The notes: generated by a model not told the origin, from the sequence alone. Shown: positions 38,956-51,044, counted from the stretch's first letter. The stretch is 64,000 nt of DNA from Archilochus colubris (GCA_023079485.1 CM041083.1:104733054-104797053), one strand, 5' to 3'. Made by a program: numbers and translations.

Positions 38956-39773
38956 CAAGCTGTCACAGTTTAACACTGGCCCGGCAATTAAACCGAATAA
39001 CAGACGCTCTCTATTAATCTCTCTCTCCTTGATAAAGAAAGGAGAGAGAATAAGGGAGAGAGACTTATGGGTTGGAAACTAAACTACACAACTTTAATGA
39101 ACAGTAATGATAAATAGGAAAAATTACTAAATATATACAAATATACAGGAAAATGGAAACCACATTCCTCCTCCTTTCCCCCAATAACTCTCACGTCACC
39201 ACCGAGGCTGTAGGGCAGCCCTGGGAAAGTCCAGGCTGGACTCCTGGAGTCGGCAGCAGTCGGGAACCGGAGGCAGGAACACACAGATATGGGCTGGCAC
39301 GGATCAGGACCACAGGCAGACGAACGGACAGGATCCTTCCAGGATGCCGGGTGAAGGAAGGGAGGAAGGGAAATCAGGAAATCCAGAAGTCTGGAAATCT
39401 GGAAAAGATCTGGCTCGGCCCTCGTGATGCCTCAAATTTATACTGAGTGTGACGTATATGGGATGGAATACTCTGTTTGGTCAATTCTGGCATCTATCTT
39501 GTCTGTTCCTCCCCAAAGGAGGGCTCAGGTGGGACCTCTGTATCCTCCTGGACAGTAAAATGTTTTCCTCAGAGCTGAGCAGTGTCCTTGGCTCTGCACA
39601 CCAGTCTCTAGCAGTAACTATAAACATCAAGTGTTATCAATTCTAGAAACACACACTGTCTGAGAAACTTGCTGTTAATTTCAGCAAGTGCAGCTACTTA
39701 CAAGAGACTTAGCTAAAAGTAAAAGTACAAAACAGAAAATCACCTTTATCCTGGCCCAAACCAGGACACAAGC
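38956..39773 (+). mobile_element. Solo LTR of an avian ERVL-type retrovirus (copy 1), with target-site duplication
   Basis: The LTR proper is 38961-39768 (808 bp). It starts TGTCACAGTTTAACACTGGC and ends CCAAACCAGGACA, so it has the TG...CA ends of a retroviral LTR. It is bounded by the 5-bp duplication CAAGC (38956-38960 and 39769-39773). Five-base duplications and the layout (TGTCA-C-GGTTTAAC start, a 'gtgacgtatatgggatggaatactctgtttggtcaatt'-type central block, CAGGACA end) fit the common avian ERVL LTR class. No internal viral genes lie beside it, so the provirus was reduced to a solo LTR by LTR-LTR recombination. Near its 5' end is an 11-bp inverted repeat (39020-39030 with 39039-39049). 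Short open frames inside it are chance. Confidence 0.92.
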
Positions 39774-40582
39774 TTCACAAATACTTAGGCTCGACATTAT
39801 CTCACTAAATCAAGTACTCTAAATCAAAAACTGTGTGTAACACTATTCCATGACCTTACTCCCAGAAAACAGAGGTCTGTGTTCAATTTTTTATTTGGCC
39901 AAATAGAAATAGGACAGCGCTTCCATAATGTGCTCCCCTAATTTCAACACTTTCAATACTTAAAATCAAATCAGTTACTTTTATTATCTACTTGCACCGC
40001 TGTCTCAAATGATGTTTGCCACCACAGGTTTTTTCTCCAGGTTAAAAACCTGCAGTTGAATTACCTCCAATACAGTAAAGGCTTGTGGGTTAGCATCTGA
40101 CAGCTGGCTAACATTAAGCCACCATAGCTACCTTATGATTGTTTTTATGCTCAAGTCTGCTGATAAAAAATTTAACAAATCTAGAAATTTTATGTTTTCC
40201 ATCACTGTCTCAGCTGCAAGTACTGCCTAATGTAGATCTCAATTTTTTACCATGTGTTCAAAAGGAAGGCAGTGTCTAATAAGTGACAAAAGAAATGTCT
40301 AGACAGAGGTATGTATTATGAGCTACTAAGTCCTGAAAAAATGTCCATGTAAAATTCTGTTCAATTACATCAGTATTAAAATACTAATTACAAAGGAGGT
40401 AGGCCATATTAGCATTTACTTTAAAGTGAATATTTTTTTTAATTGTACACAAAACAGAGTAGAGCTTAGTATATTAATTCAAAGATAGATAAATTCAAGC
40501 AATTATCACTGGAATTTTGGTTATATATGTAGAAAATCCTGATGCTGTATTATGCTAAATCGTAGCAAGAACAACAAAGGTG

Positions 40583-40609
40583 TTTATTTATTTATTTATT
40601 TATTTATTT
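40583..40609. repeat. (TTTA)n microsatellite
   Basis: Six to seven uninterrupted TTTA units. Confidence 0.95.
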
Positions 40610-42360
40610 TGTTGTTTTGGGACACAAAATGCAACTAAGCCTAAAACTTAATTCAGTAGAAGAAAGTATATGTGAATTAAATATGCAGTTATAGATTTTT
40701 TTTTCTGATTAATATATTAAGGAGAACATTATTTAAAAAAATAAAGTTCATAGTTCCACATTGCTCTAGGCTTATATTCAAATTCAGCATTATCCACTTA
40801 TACCAGCCTTTGGATGCTAAGACTACAGAATTTCTGAACCAATTAGTAATGGGATCTGGATGTGAAAATTGCACTCTCAGATCTTAACAGCAGGGTTTAC
40901 CCTAGACTGTATTCAGAAATAATGTGATTTAACAGGAAGTCTTTATTTCTATCATCCAGTTTGCAAGTTGTCATGTTTCAGACATGCATATAAAACACTG
41001 AACTCCAATGATTAGAAATTGTTTGAAGATTTGCATTCATACAAGAGAAGTGCCATACACAAGGCCCTGTTAGTGGTCTAAGCACTGGAAGCTGCAGAGA
41101 CTATTCAGTGCATCACATTCCAACAAAAGTTGTCTTCATCCTTGGTTTAAATTTTCATTCACATTTTAGAAAATTTCTCTTAATCAAAAGCCTACCCCTG
41201 CAAATAAGTGTTTCAGGCAGATTACCAAGGCACAAATATAGGATATATTTTCTCTCTGACATGGGCTACAAGAAATAGTTTAAATGAAAGTATGTATGCA
41301 TGCATGTGTGTACAGTAGAACTGATCATCACACCAGTCTAGCAATTTATTAAAAATACATTTTATGAGTCAGCAGATCCTGAAAATTAATACAAGGCAAC
41401 CAGATGGCATGCACAAGAGTTGATAATTGCCTACCCACATTTTGGGGAGAAAGAATATGTTGGTTTTGAGAAACATTGCCTTAGGGAGCCTTTTGCAAAG
41501 GAAGTTCCACATTTTGAAACTTTAGTTTTACTAATCAGCACTTTGGAATTTTGATTTCTGACTTTCCCCATTGGATTTCAATCCAAGATAAATTGATTTT
41601 AGTGATAAATAGACCAAAGTTCTTCCCCAAGATAAAATGACTGAGGTTTGAGAAAGGATTGAACATCAGCCTCTGGCTCAAAACTATCCCATACACTGAA
41701 AGATGGCTTAACTAGATACGTTACTTTCTTCTGCCATGGAAATACTTTCTAATATTGAACAACCAGCACAATCTGCTCCTCAGTGTTTGCTTTTTTCAGA
41801 TTTTTTTTCGCACTTTTCTTAAAGTGAACACATGTGGATCACGATTAGAAAAATAGGATGTGAATAAAAACCTGCAATGCTTCTCCACACAGATCTCTGC
41901 ATAAACTCTAGAATTGTGGCAGATGACATATCTTAGAGTGGGCTCTGGAACAAATAAATCAACTTTGCAACTGAAAGAAAATTTTAAATTTTACGATTTC
42001 ATAACTCTAGAAGAATGATATTAAACCAAAGAAGAAACATTCTATGCTTTTCTTAGCATGTTTTCACTGAAGTTTATGTTTGTTTCAAGTCTCTTGAGAC
42101 AACTTTTTTGCTCTTATATTAAATCATGTAGCTCACTTACTTCTGGGCCATTTCACAAATGTATCTTTCAGATATACCCTAAACCGTACTACTTGTTTCA
42201 TCTAGGATGAGAAGCCCCCAGAAAAAAACAATAGGTTGGCTATAGAACTCCTAGTATTACATTCATTTTCACTAGGTAACAATATTTATCAATCTGAATA
42301 ATTTAAATTTATGATTTTATTTTAGAAAATGCACATTTATAATATGGTATATGTATCATA

Positions 42361-42380
42361 TTTTGCATATACATGCAAAA
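42361..42380. repeat. Inverted repeat with two octamer-like words
   Basis: TTTTGCAT and ATGCAAAA are exact 8-bp arms around ATAC. Each arm resembles the POU-factor octamer (ATGCAAAT) with one mismatch; binding is not implied. Confidence 0.85.
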
Positions 42381-44998
42381 ATAGTTTCCATTAGTATGGA
42401 TTTCAATAAATCATAAACTACTTTAGACAACTACAGCAGTTCTGGAACCAGCATGTGACAAGTTGAAATATATTTAATTCAGTTTTCTTTAAAATGTAGA
42501 CCACATTTAGCAGCTCATCTCTAAAAGCCTCAATATATTGATTTTAATTGTCATTGACCCCAGCAACACAGGGTTTTGGAGACACCAAATACACTATTTG
42601 AGAGATACAACTGTATAAGCAGGGTAATTTGCAAGGATTTCACCTTTTAAATATCTGTTATGTTTCTAATTCAAAGTTAAGTTTTTCAAACTCTTTTTTG
42701 AGGAAGATAGCAATAGCTTATATATTCAACTCTCTTGACCTGCTGGAAATTCCTGCTGGTGCTACAACAGAACATAAAAGGAAAAGTTCTGCTCAGCATG
42801 GTCAGTTTTACTGCTGCCCTTGTAAACTCAGGGGCACGATGAATGAAAAAAGCAGTCAGAAAAAAGGGCTTATAAGCCTTTCTAGTCTTTGGGAAAATAC
42901 TGAATGGCATCAAGCCAAAATCTGTCAATGTGTTATTGTTAAGCAGTGTAGTTAACTAGATGCCAGCATGCGAGCCCAGGTTGTGGTCCATTTGATTTTT
43001 TAGAATAGCTGCAGACTTCGAAGAAGGCTGAAGGAGTGGGCATTCAGGTCACAGAAGGAAAAGCCAGTCATAGCATGGCACAGCTTGTTTCCTGGTGAGG
43101 AAGGTAAAAGAGTCTTTCCCAAAGGCAAAGTCGTCCTGTGTCAGGTCTTCGCTGTGGGTGGATCAAGCTGAAGTTAGGAAATTCAAAAAAATTGAGTGCA
43201 TGGGTATTCCTCAGAGGTAAAAGACAAACAGTAAGGCAGGGAAAAATGAACTTCAGAAAAAGAGTTTAGCTCAGCTCTGAAAACTTCTGAATCTTTTCCT
43301 GCAAGGCAACTACTAAATAGATCAAGCAAATCTGTTACCCTCTGTGGTAGGGGCTACTTAAGTATACTTCTTTTAGAGGTCATGGCACTATACTGAACAC
43401 ATACTAGATCTGATTTTAATCGTGATTGTTTTGTAGGCCTATGAAGATAATGTTCTGACCTTCCATTACAGTCATGTTGACCTCTCCCCTCTCCTTTTGT
43501 TCATTTTTACAAACCAATTACTCTTTTTACCAATTAACTATTGTTTGTGTTCAGCATAGGTTCCAAATTTCCCAAGTTCATTTTGATCCAGGAATTTAAT
43601 TGGAGAAAAATGTCTATTGAACACTAATGAGTTTCGAGGGCAATCTGAAAGAAACCTTAGTGAGATAAACCACTTTCACCTTAAAGTAATTATTTTCATG
43701 TCTGGTCTCATTTAAAAGACCGTATGAGATGCATACAGGAAACTTGTTTAAATATTTCAGAAGTGATTCTATTCATAGAAGCAAAGACTTTTTCTTCAAC
43801 ACTCATATACCTCGAGTCAACAGCACTGCAGTTTCGACTTCTTTGGATTCATGCACTATAGGTGTTTTCTACTGACACAGTTAAATTGGATAGTACTGAA
43901 GGTTATCTTGGGCTGTCCAAGCAGTCAAAACCCAAGGAAATGGTTCTCAAAACTTATTCTAGGCTATATTTTCTCCTATGAAATTCTCCTTGCAGAGAAT
44001 CTCTCTCTGAAGCAATCTCAAAAGACAGGTAGCAGGAATAACATTTCCTGTTCTAGTTCTTACAAGTAAATTAAATATGGTCATGAGAGTCCATGGGAGT
44101 GCTGACTAACACAAAGTTCAGCATTTTGTCAGACTATTTTACTTTTCTTATAAACCTGTGCTTTAAGTCAATTAGAATCTTGTTAGCATTAATGAGAGTT
44201 AAATGACAAGATCCATTATTTCTAATGATTGATGTGTTTTACAGGCTAAGAGAAATACTCCCTGTGGCTTTCATTCCACTCAGCAAACTGGTCTGAGAGA
44301 GGGAGAGAATTTGAAAGAATGGATTATTCTTCATTATCGTTCATTTACACGGTATAATCATAGACAGTTGCAATAGATTTACTCTAGGCTATATTCACAG
44401 AGGTCAAGTTCAAAACTTTTCTTTATAGCTTTGTTCTGGAGTAACAACTCCAGTTAATTAAATTTGCCCATATCTATGTATTTGGCTGTCTTCAGTTATT
44501 TGGTGTTTTTCCTTAGGAATTGTTCTGAGCTTCTGTCCCAATGTACAAATTAGAAACCTTTTAACTTTCAGCTCCTCAGGTCTCTATTAGTTCTGGGAGA
44601 CCTTTCAAGTTTTACTAAAGCAAATTTTATTTTAGTATGGCAATGCAAATTATTTGTTATTCATTCTTCTGTTCATCTGCCTTGTTCATCCTTCTAATAA
44701 GCAATCCGAAAATGTTCCTCATACAATTTTCTAGAGATAAGTAGCTCTTAATGAAATATATCTGTATGTAAAATAGGGATGGTATTAATGTCCTTTATAA
44801 ACCACTTGAGAACTTCAGATGGAAAGTACTAGATAAGTATTATCATAAGCATAAATCTTTCATTTAAAACAACAATCATAACACAAATCAGAATAATTGA
44901 TAAGAGATGTAAACAAAGATAGCCTCACAAATATGATATCACATTGAAAAATACTCAGAGATATAAATGGCAATTATTTGAAAAGCTGTAGTAAGAAG

Positions 44999-45573
44999 AC
45001 ATTTATCCTGATTTGGGCCAGGATATAATTAATTTTCTGTCTTGTAATTTTACTTTCTGCTAAGTCTCATCTAACAGCAAGTTTCTCAGTCCATGTCTGC
45101 TTCTAAGTCTGATAACTCTCGATGTTTATAGTTGCAGCTAGAGACTAGTGTGCAGAACCGAGGACACTGCTCAGTTCTGAGGAGCATCTTAAGGTCTCAA
45201 AAGAGAAAGTAAAGAGTAAAGAGGTCACATCTGCAACCCTCCTTTAGGGAGAAGCAGAAAATACAAGTGACCAAAATTGACCAGAGTCAATTCCATGTGT
45301 CATACTTGGTACAAATATGAGGCAGAATGAGGGTCAAGCCCTTCTTTTCTTTACACTTCTCTCTGGCCCTTTGTTGCCTGTCCCTGTTTGCTTTGGCATC
45401 CTGAGAGGATCCCGTCCGTTCCTCTGCCTGTGGTCCTGATCCATGCCAGCCCATATCTGTGTGTTCCTGCCTCCAGCTCCCAACTGCTGCTGACTCCAGG
45501 AGTCCAGCTTGGACTTTCCCAGGGCTCCCGTCATTAGGTTAATTGCTGGCCCACTCTTAATCGTGAAAACATT
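44999..45573 (-). mobile_element. Solo LTR of the same ERVL-type family (copy 2), minus strand, internally shorter
   Basis: The LTR proper is 45004-45568 (565 bp) and is bounded by the perfect 5-bp duplication ACATT (44999-45003 and 45569-45573). Read on the minus strand it starts like the other two copies (a decayed TGTCACGGTTTAA), then jumps from the AATTAAAC block straight to the 'agccctgggaaagtccaagctggac' block. It therefore lacks about 200 bp that the other copies carry, including their TCTCTCTCC inverted repeat. From there to the end (CTGGCCCAAATCAGGATA) it follows them, with many substitutions. Both terminal dinucleotides have mutated, so it is the oldest of the three or a distinct subfamily. 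Confidence 0.9.
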
Positions 45574-46197
45574 CTTTAAAAAATTATCCTGAAAGTTCAT
45601 TTAGAAAAAAAGGTATTTTTTGTACATTGCTTTCAAAGCCCTGAATTTTCTTCTGATAAAAGGAAGAAAGAATGCTAATAACCACTACAATTTTTTGTTC
45701 ACTACTGTGTCTAAATGGCAAATAAGGAAAATAATGAATCAGCTGAACAGTCAGTGTTTCAATTACTAGTCTACTGTGGGGTTAAATATACACATGCATA
45801 AAGAAATATTTGTAATAACTGCATAAAATTACAGATTAAAAATATATCCTTTTAAAGTCATTCTGAGCTGTGCAACATAGTGTAGAGCCTTGAGGAGAAG
45901 GTCATAAGTGTAATGAGTTTCCTTTTTAGGTACTACTTAGCTCATTACTAGTCTTCAAAATAAAATAAAGAACTTACATTGACCCCTGAATACATTCCCT
46001 GTGAGTAGAGATCCATCAAGTGTTTAGCAAATAATAGTACATTACTTAATTATTCTCTTACAAATTTTACTAACTGCTATTCATTATTTACTCTGAAAGA
46101 TATCCAGCCATCTTTTCCCAGTTGTTTTCTATTACAATAAAATGACATTTTCTAAAATACAACAAGCGACGCATCAATCAGAAAAATCTCACTGAGA
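45574..46197. other. Unique AT-rich sequence
   Basis: No recognised gene or repeat between the LTR and the next CR1. Confidence 0.6.
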
Positions 46198-46512
46198 ATA
46201 CTTTGTATGAAACCATCGCCCCTTTTCCTATCACTACATGCCCCTGTGAAAAGTCCCTCCTCAGCTTTCCTGTAGCAGCCCTTCAGGTACTGAAAGGCTG
46301 CTAAAATATCCTCTTGGAACTTTCTCTTTCCCAGGCTGAACATCCTCAGTTATCTCAGCCTGTCCTTGCAAGAGAGGTGCTCCAGCCATCTGATCCTTGG
46401 CCCTCCTCTGGATTTTCTCCAATTGCTTTATGTCCTTCTCCTATTACAGGCTCCAGAACTGGACACAGTACTTCAGGAGAGGTCTCATGAGAGCAGAGTA
46501 AAAGGGGAGTTT
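46198..46512 (-). mobile_element. CR1 LINE 3'-region fragment, minus strand
   Basis: The plus strand shows the reverse-complement CR1 blocks in order: 'gaaaccatcgccccttttcctatcactacatgcccctgtgaa', 'agctttcctgtagcagcccttcaggtactgaaaggc', 'ctttcccaggctgaacatcctcagttatctcagcctgtcct', 'ctccagaactggacacagtacttcag' and 'gtctcatgagagcagagtaaaagggg'. Both ends are truncated. It stops 47 bp before the candidate exon at 46560. Confidence 0.93.
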
Positions 46513-46559
46513 AGCCAGTAGGTTGATAAATATGGCTTTTTTGTGTGTCTATATTATAG

Positions 46560-46724
46560 AACTCGTGAGATTCCATTGGGAGTACTCGCTCCATCTTTGA
46601 GGTCCCCAGTAGACAGACTGCAGCAAGTCAAAGAGGCCAACAGCAACCTGGCTTTTAATGCTCCACCTTCTAGAGTTCCTCTGAGTCCCAAAGTTGACAA
46701 GGCCAGTCTTACTCAACCAGAGAG
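46560..46724 (+). CDS. Candidate internal coding exon, protein not recognised
   Basis: A strong acceptor (CTTTTTTGTGTGTCTATATTATAG, AG at 46558-46559) is followed by 165 nt with no stop in one frame, then by a consensus donor (AGAG|GTGGGT, GT at 46725-46726). The length is a multiple of three, and both ends interrupt a codon after its second base, so the exon is symmetric (phase 2-2) and could be skipped without a frameshift. The 55 residues begin TREIPLGVLAPSLRSPVDRL and go on through QQVKEANSNLAFN, PPSRVPLSPKVDK and LTQPER: proline- and serine-rich, hydrophilic, like a disordered cytoplasmic or nuclear linker. Codon use and GC content differ from the AT-rich flanks. I cannot name the protein, and no second exon of the same gene was identified. 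A CR1 ends 47 bp upstream, so an exapted or pseudo-exon remains possible. Confidence 0.35.
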
Positions 46725-47989
46725 GTGGGTGCTCTCACAGTAACTCACCAATAGCTTGAGATCTTCACTAGGAGCTGTGTGAATTTGAAGGTGGGTGTTC
46801 CTTCTTCCTTGGTCACTTAGATTTCTTTTTATATCCTTTCACATTTCCAAATGTTTTTTTTCCTCTTTATTCCAAAGAAGGGGTGAAAGCTGTCTCACAA
46901 CTTCCCAGTATCTCTCAGGATCAGTTGCCTGTCAGGGCCTGCCTGATGCTGCTAGGCTCTTCCCTGGTGGCACTCATAGAGCTGCAGTTCAGACATGCTG
47001 GGCAATGAACACTTGGTCATAAGGCATCCAGAAAATTTAGATAAGTCCTGCTCAGACTAAGGACAACCCAGCCATCCTCTGAAACCTGCCACAGTCTCCC
47101 AAAACCATGTTAAAAACATATTTACTGGTCCACAGGAGCTTGAAATAGTTTGCTGCATGGAGGAAATCAAGCATCAGTCTAGTGAGTATGCTTCCAAAAA
47201 TGGCTTAGAAAAGGTCTCTTTATGCATCTGAAGAAACAGATTTGCTTTCTGAAGCTGAACACGTTCTTTAGTGGTTAAAGAGTTATGAGTTCATATGTAG
47301 TTCTTTCTTGTATTAGAATACTCAAATCTGAAGAAATTTGATTTCTTTCAGACATACTCTCTTCTCTCTGACTTAGCAGAAAGTGGCTGAGAAGATTAAA
47401 CCAAATTTGGAGAGACAAACACACAGATTGGTCACAAAATACTATGTCATAAAACTGTATTGAAGATCTGAAACATTGATTTTAGTCTTAAATCCATGGT
47501 TTACATTTTATTTTGGGAAAAGTACAGGACATTATGTCATTCAAAATCAACTTTACTCTCTTTAAAGAAATGTTTTTTTATCAGTATGTGATTAATCAAA
47601 TGATACAACAGTAATTAATGAGGTTTTTTGACTTTTAATACCTGACAATTGATCTTTGTCATATATCATTCAAATTTTTCTTGAGGAAAGCAAGATCATA
47701 TCAAAAGACTTAGAAGATGTTCTAACATCTCTCTATCCTTCTGTTACCTTCTTTTTGCTCCTTAGTGTTTGTATATCTGCAACATTTCTTAAACACTTTC
47801 AATCTTTTTTCAAACTTCTACAACATGCCATCAGAGATGACTGATGACCAACATGAAAAAGAATCAAATGTAAAAAAAGTAACTGCAGATATGAAGAGAA
47901 ATGACCTGAAAGTCCCAAAAGAGATCTAATAGGTTGAGTGAGAAGCCTTGTGCAACACAAGTTCTCCAAATAGTTGAAGTCTGAACTTT
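46725..47989. other. Unique sequence after the candidate exon
   Basis: Contains a somewhat GC-richer patch at 46860-47100 with no recognised frame. The remainder is AT-rich. No recognised gene or repeat. Confidence 0.55.
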
Positions 47990-48236
47990 CATCTCATGGT
48001 AAAGAACTTTTTCCTAATATCCAATCTAAATCTGATCTGTAATTTAAAGCCATTGCCCCATGTCCAATGACTACAGGCCCTTGAAAATAGTCCCTCTCCA
48101 GCTTTCCTGTAGGACCCCTTCAGTTACTGGAAGGTCACTATTAGATCTCCCCAAAGCCTTCTTTTCTCCAGGCTGAAAAACCCAGCTCACACAGCCTGTC
48201 TTTGTAGGAGAGATGTTTCAGTCCCCTGATAATTTT
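47990..48236 (-). mobile_element. CR1 LINE 3'-region fragment, minus strand
   Basis: Reverse-complement CR1 blocks in order: 'ggtaaagaactttttcctaatatccaatctaaat', 'taaagccattgccccatgtcc', 'ctccagctttcctgtaggaccccttcag', 'ttttctccaggctgaaaaacccagctcac' and 'agtcccctgataattttg'. Truncated at both ends and without the terminal repeats. Confidence 0.93.
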
Positions 48237-50734
48237 GGGGGCACTAATTTCAGATTTTTGCAAAACAATAGAAAAAAATCCAAAAGAAAAACATTTGCAT
48301 ATGAGTGGAGGGTAGGGAAATATACTCTCACATTTGAAAAAGAAGTACTATTCCTTACAAGAAAATAATTAGAGTTTAAAGCAGGAATAGAAATATCTTC
48401 GTAATATTCTAGAATAGGTTGAATTTTACAAATGCGTAATAACAAATTTAACCTTGGCAAATACTGATTTCTATTGTAAACACAGTGGTAAAATGTATGT
48501 AATTAGATAATAGCTACGTAACACTGCACTGACAATACATGTTTTTAGTACATGACAAAATAATATTATGATTATATTAAAAATTAAGCTCAAAGCTTCC
48601 TTCCTTTTTCTTTAGGAAGAATTTACCACATGTTGTGAACCACATAGAGTTATTAAGGCACTATGAATGACTTACTCGTTCATCTTCCTTCCCAGGAATT
48701 CTAAATCCTTCTAATGTGATTATGAATTTTTTTTTCCTTTGGGATTTTTTTTTTTTGTAATAAAGATACATCCTCTTAGAAAGTTGATTAATATGAAACC
48801 TTCAGGTATGACTGTAACAGTGCACAGTTCCACATCTCTGACTTACAAGGAATTAATTTTCATATTAATGTATTCAAGCCTACTGATATGAATTTTGCTC
48901 AAGCCTGAGATTTAATCAATGTCCTTAATTAACTTATAGGAATTCAAATTAAGCTCTAAGAAAAGTCTTCTTTCCCACTATTTTTCAATTAATTAATTTC
49001 AATTAAGTTTTTACAGACAAAATAGAATACAGGCTGATGTTGATAAGTGGTGATAAACATTAAAATGTGAGAATTTTAAGTTTTGGGGGCTTATCAGCAG
49101 CATGAAAATATCATATGAAAGGACAAACTGGAAAACAGTTTCAAATATCTGGGTAAACTAATTCAAAACTAGCATTCCTTTCCTCTAGAGGAAACTAGAG
49201 TAATAACAAAACAAAGCTTCCTTCTTTGATCAATTGAATCCACTGAAGAACACATTTCAAACATATTTTAAATCACACCTAAAAACCAAATTGTGAACAG
49301 ACTGCTGTACATAACATGTACTCTAGATATTACCTCAATAATTGATGTATCATATGCATTCCACTAAGACCTTTATTCAAAAAGATTGTAAAAACAGTTC
49401 CATTAAATATTTTTTTTAATATCTTAAAAAATTGAGGTGTCTTGCAAGTAATTACTCAGCTTAAGCTAAACATTTTGTAAGTTTCTTCTTTCTATTTTTC
49501 TTTTTATCTTTATGTCAAAGATACCTAGAATGTTTTGGATTTTTTATTCCCTCCAGAATCTTTTTTCAATAAAATAGCTTAATTTTTTTGTATCACTTTA
49601 ACCAAGGTTGTCTCAAGGTAGGAAATCAATATCAGGAAATCAATTATTTTTTCTTTGCATTATGAATATTAATTGTCATTTACACTGTCTTTCTAGGTTT
49701 CTATGCTTTCAATGTAAAACTAGGGTTTTGCATAACTGGTTAGCATTAACATTAATAAAACATCTAATAAACAGGGATACTTGAATCATTGCATTATCTT
49801 TCATGCCTATCAGTCATTTTAAGAAATACAACTTCCATTCTTGATTTTACTGGACTCTTTAATAAGAAATGGTGATTATTAGTTATTTGTCTGTACAATT
49901 TCCTAATGGTATAAAAACATCACTTGTGCTTTGAAAATACAGAGCATTGTTTTTGAAAAGATCTTTACAATTTTTGCTGGGTATTTCTAGTGTCTTTATC
50001 TTCAAGAAATAGAATTTTGCTCTTTCTGTTCTTTGTATTTTCTATTGTAATCTTTCTCCTTCAGAACTCCACTTGAATGCCTAAAATGGCTGCTCAGTTA
50101 CTGTTAGTAATAAGAGTCTGATCACAATCCCAGCTGTGTGTCAGGGAACACAGATGTTCAGCTGAAGGCATATTTCCCACTTCAACTTCTCCACTACTTG
50201 CTGATATCTAACAGATGAAGGTTGTCCAACAGATTGCAGTTGTCCATTCTTCCCAGCTGCATCAATTTCCTACAAGGATCTCCAACACTAGATCCTGATC
50301 CTCCATCTTCATAAACTGTGATTCCACCCATGCCCACCCAAGGAACAGCTCACATTTTCATCTTTTTAATCACTACTACTTCTTGACCTGGCATTTATCT
50401 TATGGCTAGGACCAGGACAGCTAGTCCAGCATCTGCATAAATTCCTGCAAGTTGTATAGTTGACAGGCTGAAAAGCAAGCAGCAAATGTTTTATGTTGCA
50501 GTAATTTATGTCCAATTAGCTGATTGGTATTATTTCTGATCATCTGTCCAGTCATAACCTCTTGAATGATGGTCCTTTCCAGTCATAGAGACACAGTTAT
50601 ATTTATATTGGCATAGTCAGAAGAAAATATTGCAGTACACTGAAATGGAGTTGAGAACTTAAATTTAGATCAATATCAATCCATTACTGGTTAAACAGTA
50701 CTGAAAAAGAATTTGTAAATCTGTGAAGAGGGTG
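48237..50734. other. Unique AT-rich sequence, no recognised gene
   Basis: About 2.5 kb with only short poly-T runs (48727-48758). No recognised repeat, RNA or coding frame. Confidence 0.6.
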
Positions 50735-50837
50735 GATTTTTCAAACTCACAACCTCGGCATGCTTGGCTTGAACAGCTTCTTTCAGCACTGCACTACCTT
50801 CATTGCTCCACTAGAGCTCATCGCCATCAGGGTGAGT
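50735..50837 (-). repeat. tRNA-derived, SINE-like head, minus strand
   Basis: On the minus strand GGTTGTGAGTTTGAA (50754-50740) resembles the RNA polymerase III box B (GGTTCGAATCC type). About 45 bp before it is a box-A-like word around AGCTCTAGTGGAGC (50818-50805). It is preceded by AGTGCAGTGCTGAA, as in tRNA-derived heads. It shares GTGCAG and TTGTGAGTTTGA with the plus-strand head that follows. It is too diverged to be a tRNA gene. Assignment to a named SINE family was not possible. Confidence 0.35.
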
Positions 50838-51030
50838 CTTGAGTGGTGCAGCCGGCTAGCATGCTTGTGGCTAGCTGAGCTTGTGAGTTTGAGCCTTAGC
50901 TTTAATTGGCCCCCTGGTCCTGCTCATGCACAGTGGGGCCCTGCCCTAATCAGGCACAGGTGGGCTTAACACAAGCTCACGCCCACTTCCTGGCAATTAG
51001 TGGCACCTGGTTGCGTCATTTCACTACAAG
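50838..51030 (+). repeat. tRNA-derived SINE-like element, plus strand
   Basis: The head reads AGTGGTGCAGCCGGCTAGCA (50842-50861), close to a tRNA D-arm and box A (tggcgcagcggtagc type). About 30 bp later TTGTGAGTTTGAGCC (50881-50894) resembles box B. A GC-rich body follows (50900-51020, with GGCCCCCTGG and CAGTGGGGCCCTG), clearly different in composition from the AT-rich flanks. It abuts the CR1 piece at 51045. The likely origin is a Pol III-transcribed SINE; the family is not identified. Confidence 0.4.
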
Positions 51031-51044
51031 AAGAGGCTCCAAGA

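Larger units (their letters stand above)
39774..44998. other. Unique AT-rich sequence, 5.2 kb, no recognised gene
   Basis: Contains the (TTTA)n microsatellite at 40583-40609 and the inverted repeat at 42361-42380, both listed. A GC-richer patch at about 42960-43330 shows no recognised repeat or coding frame. The rest is unremarkable. Confidence 0.6.

Noticed and set aside
45334..45600. 88-codon minus-strand frame
   Set aside because: It lies mostly inside LTR copy 2 and simply translates LTR sequence.
50838..50900. A functional tRNA gene
   Set aside because: Box-like words are present but the acceptor stem and T-arm do not close and box B lacks the invariant TTCG; a SINE-like head is more likely.
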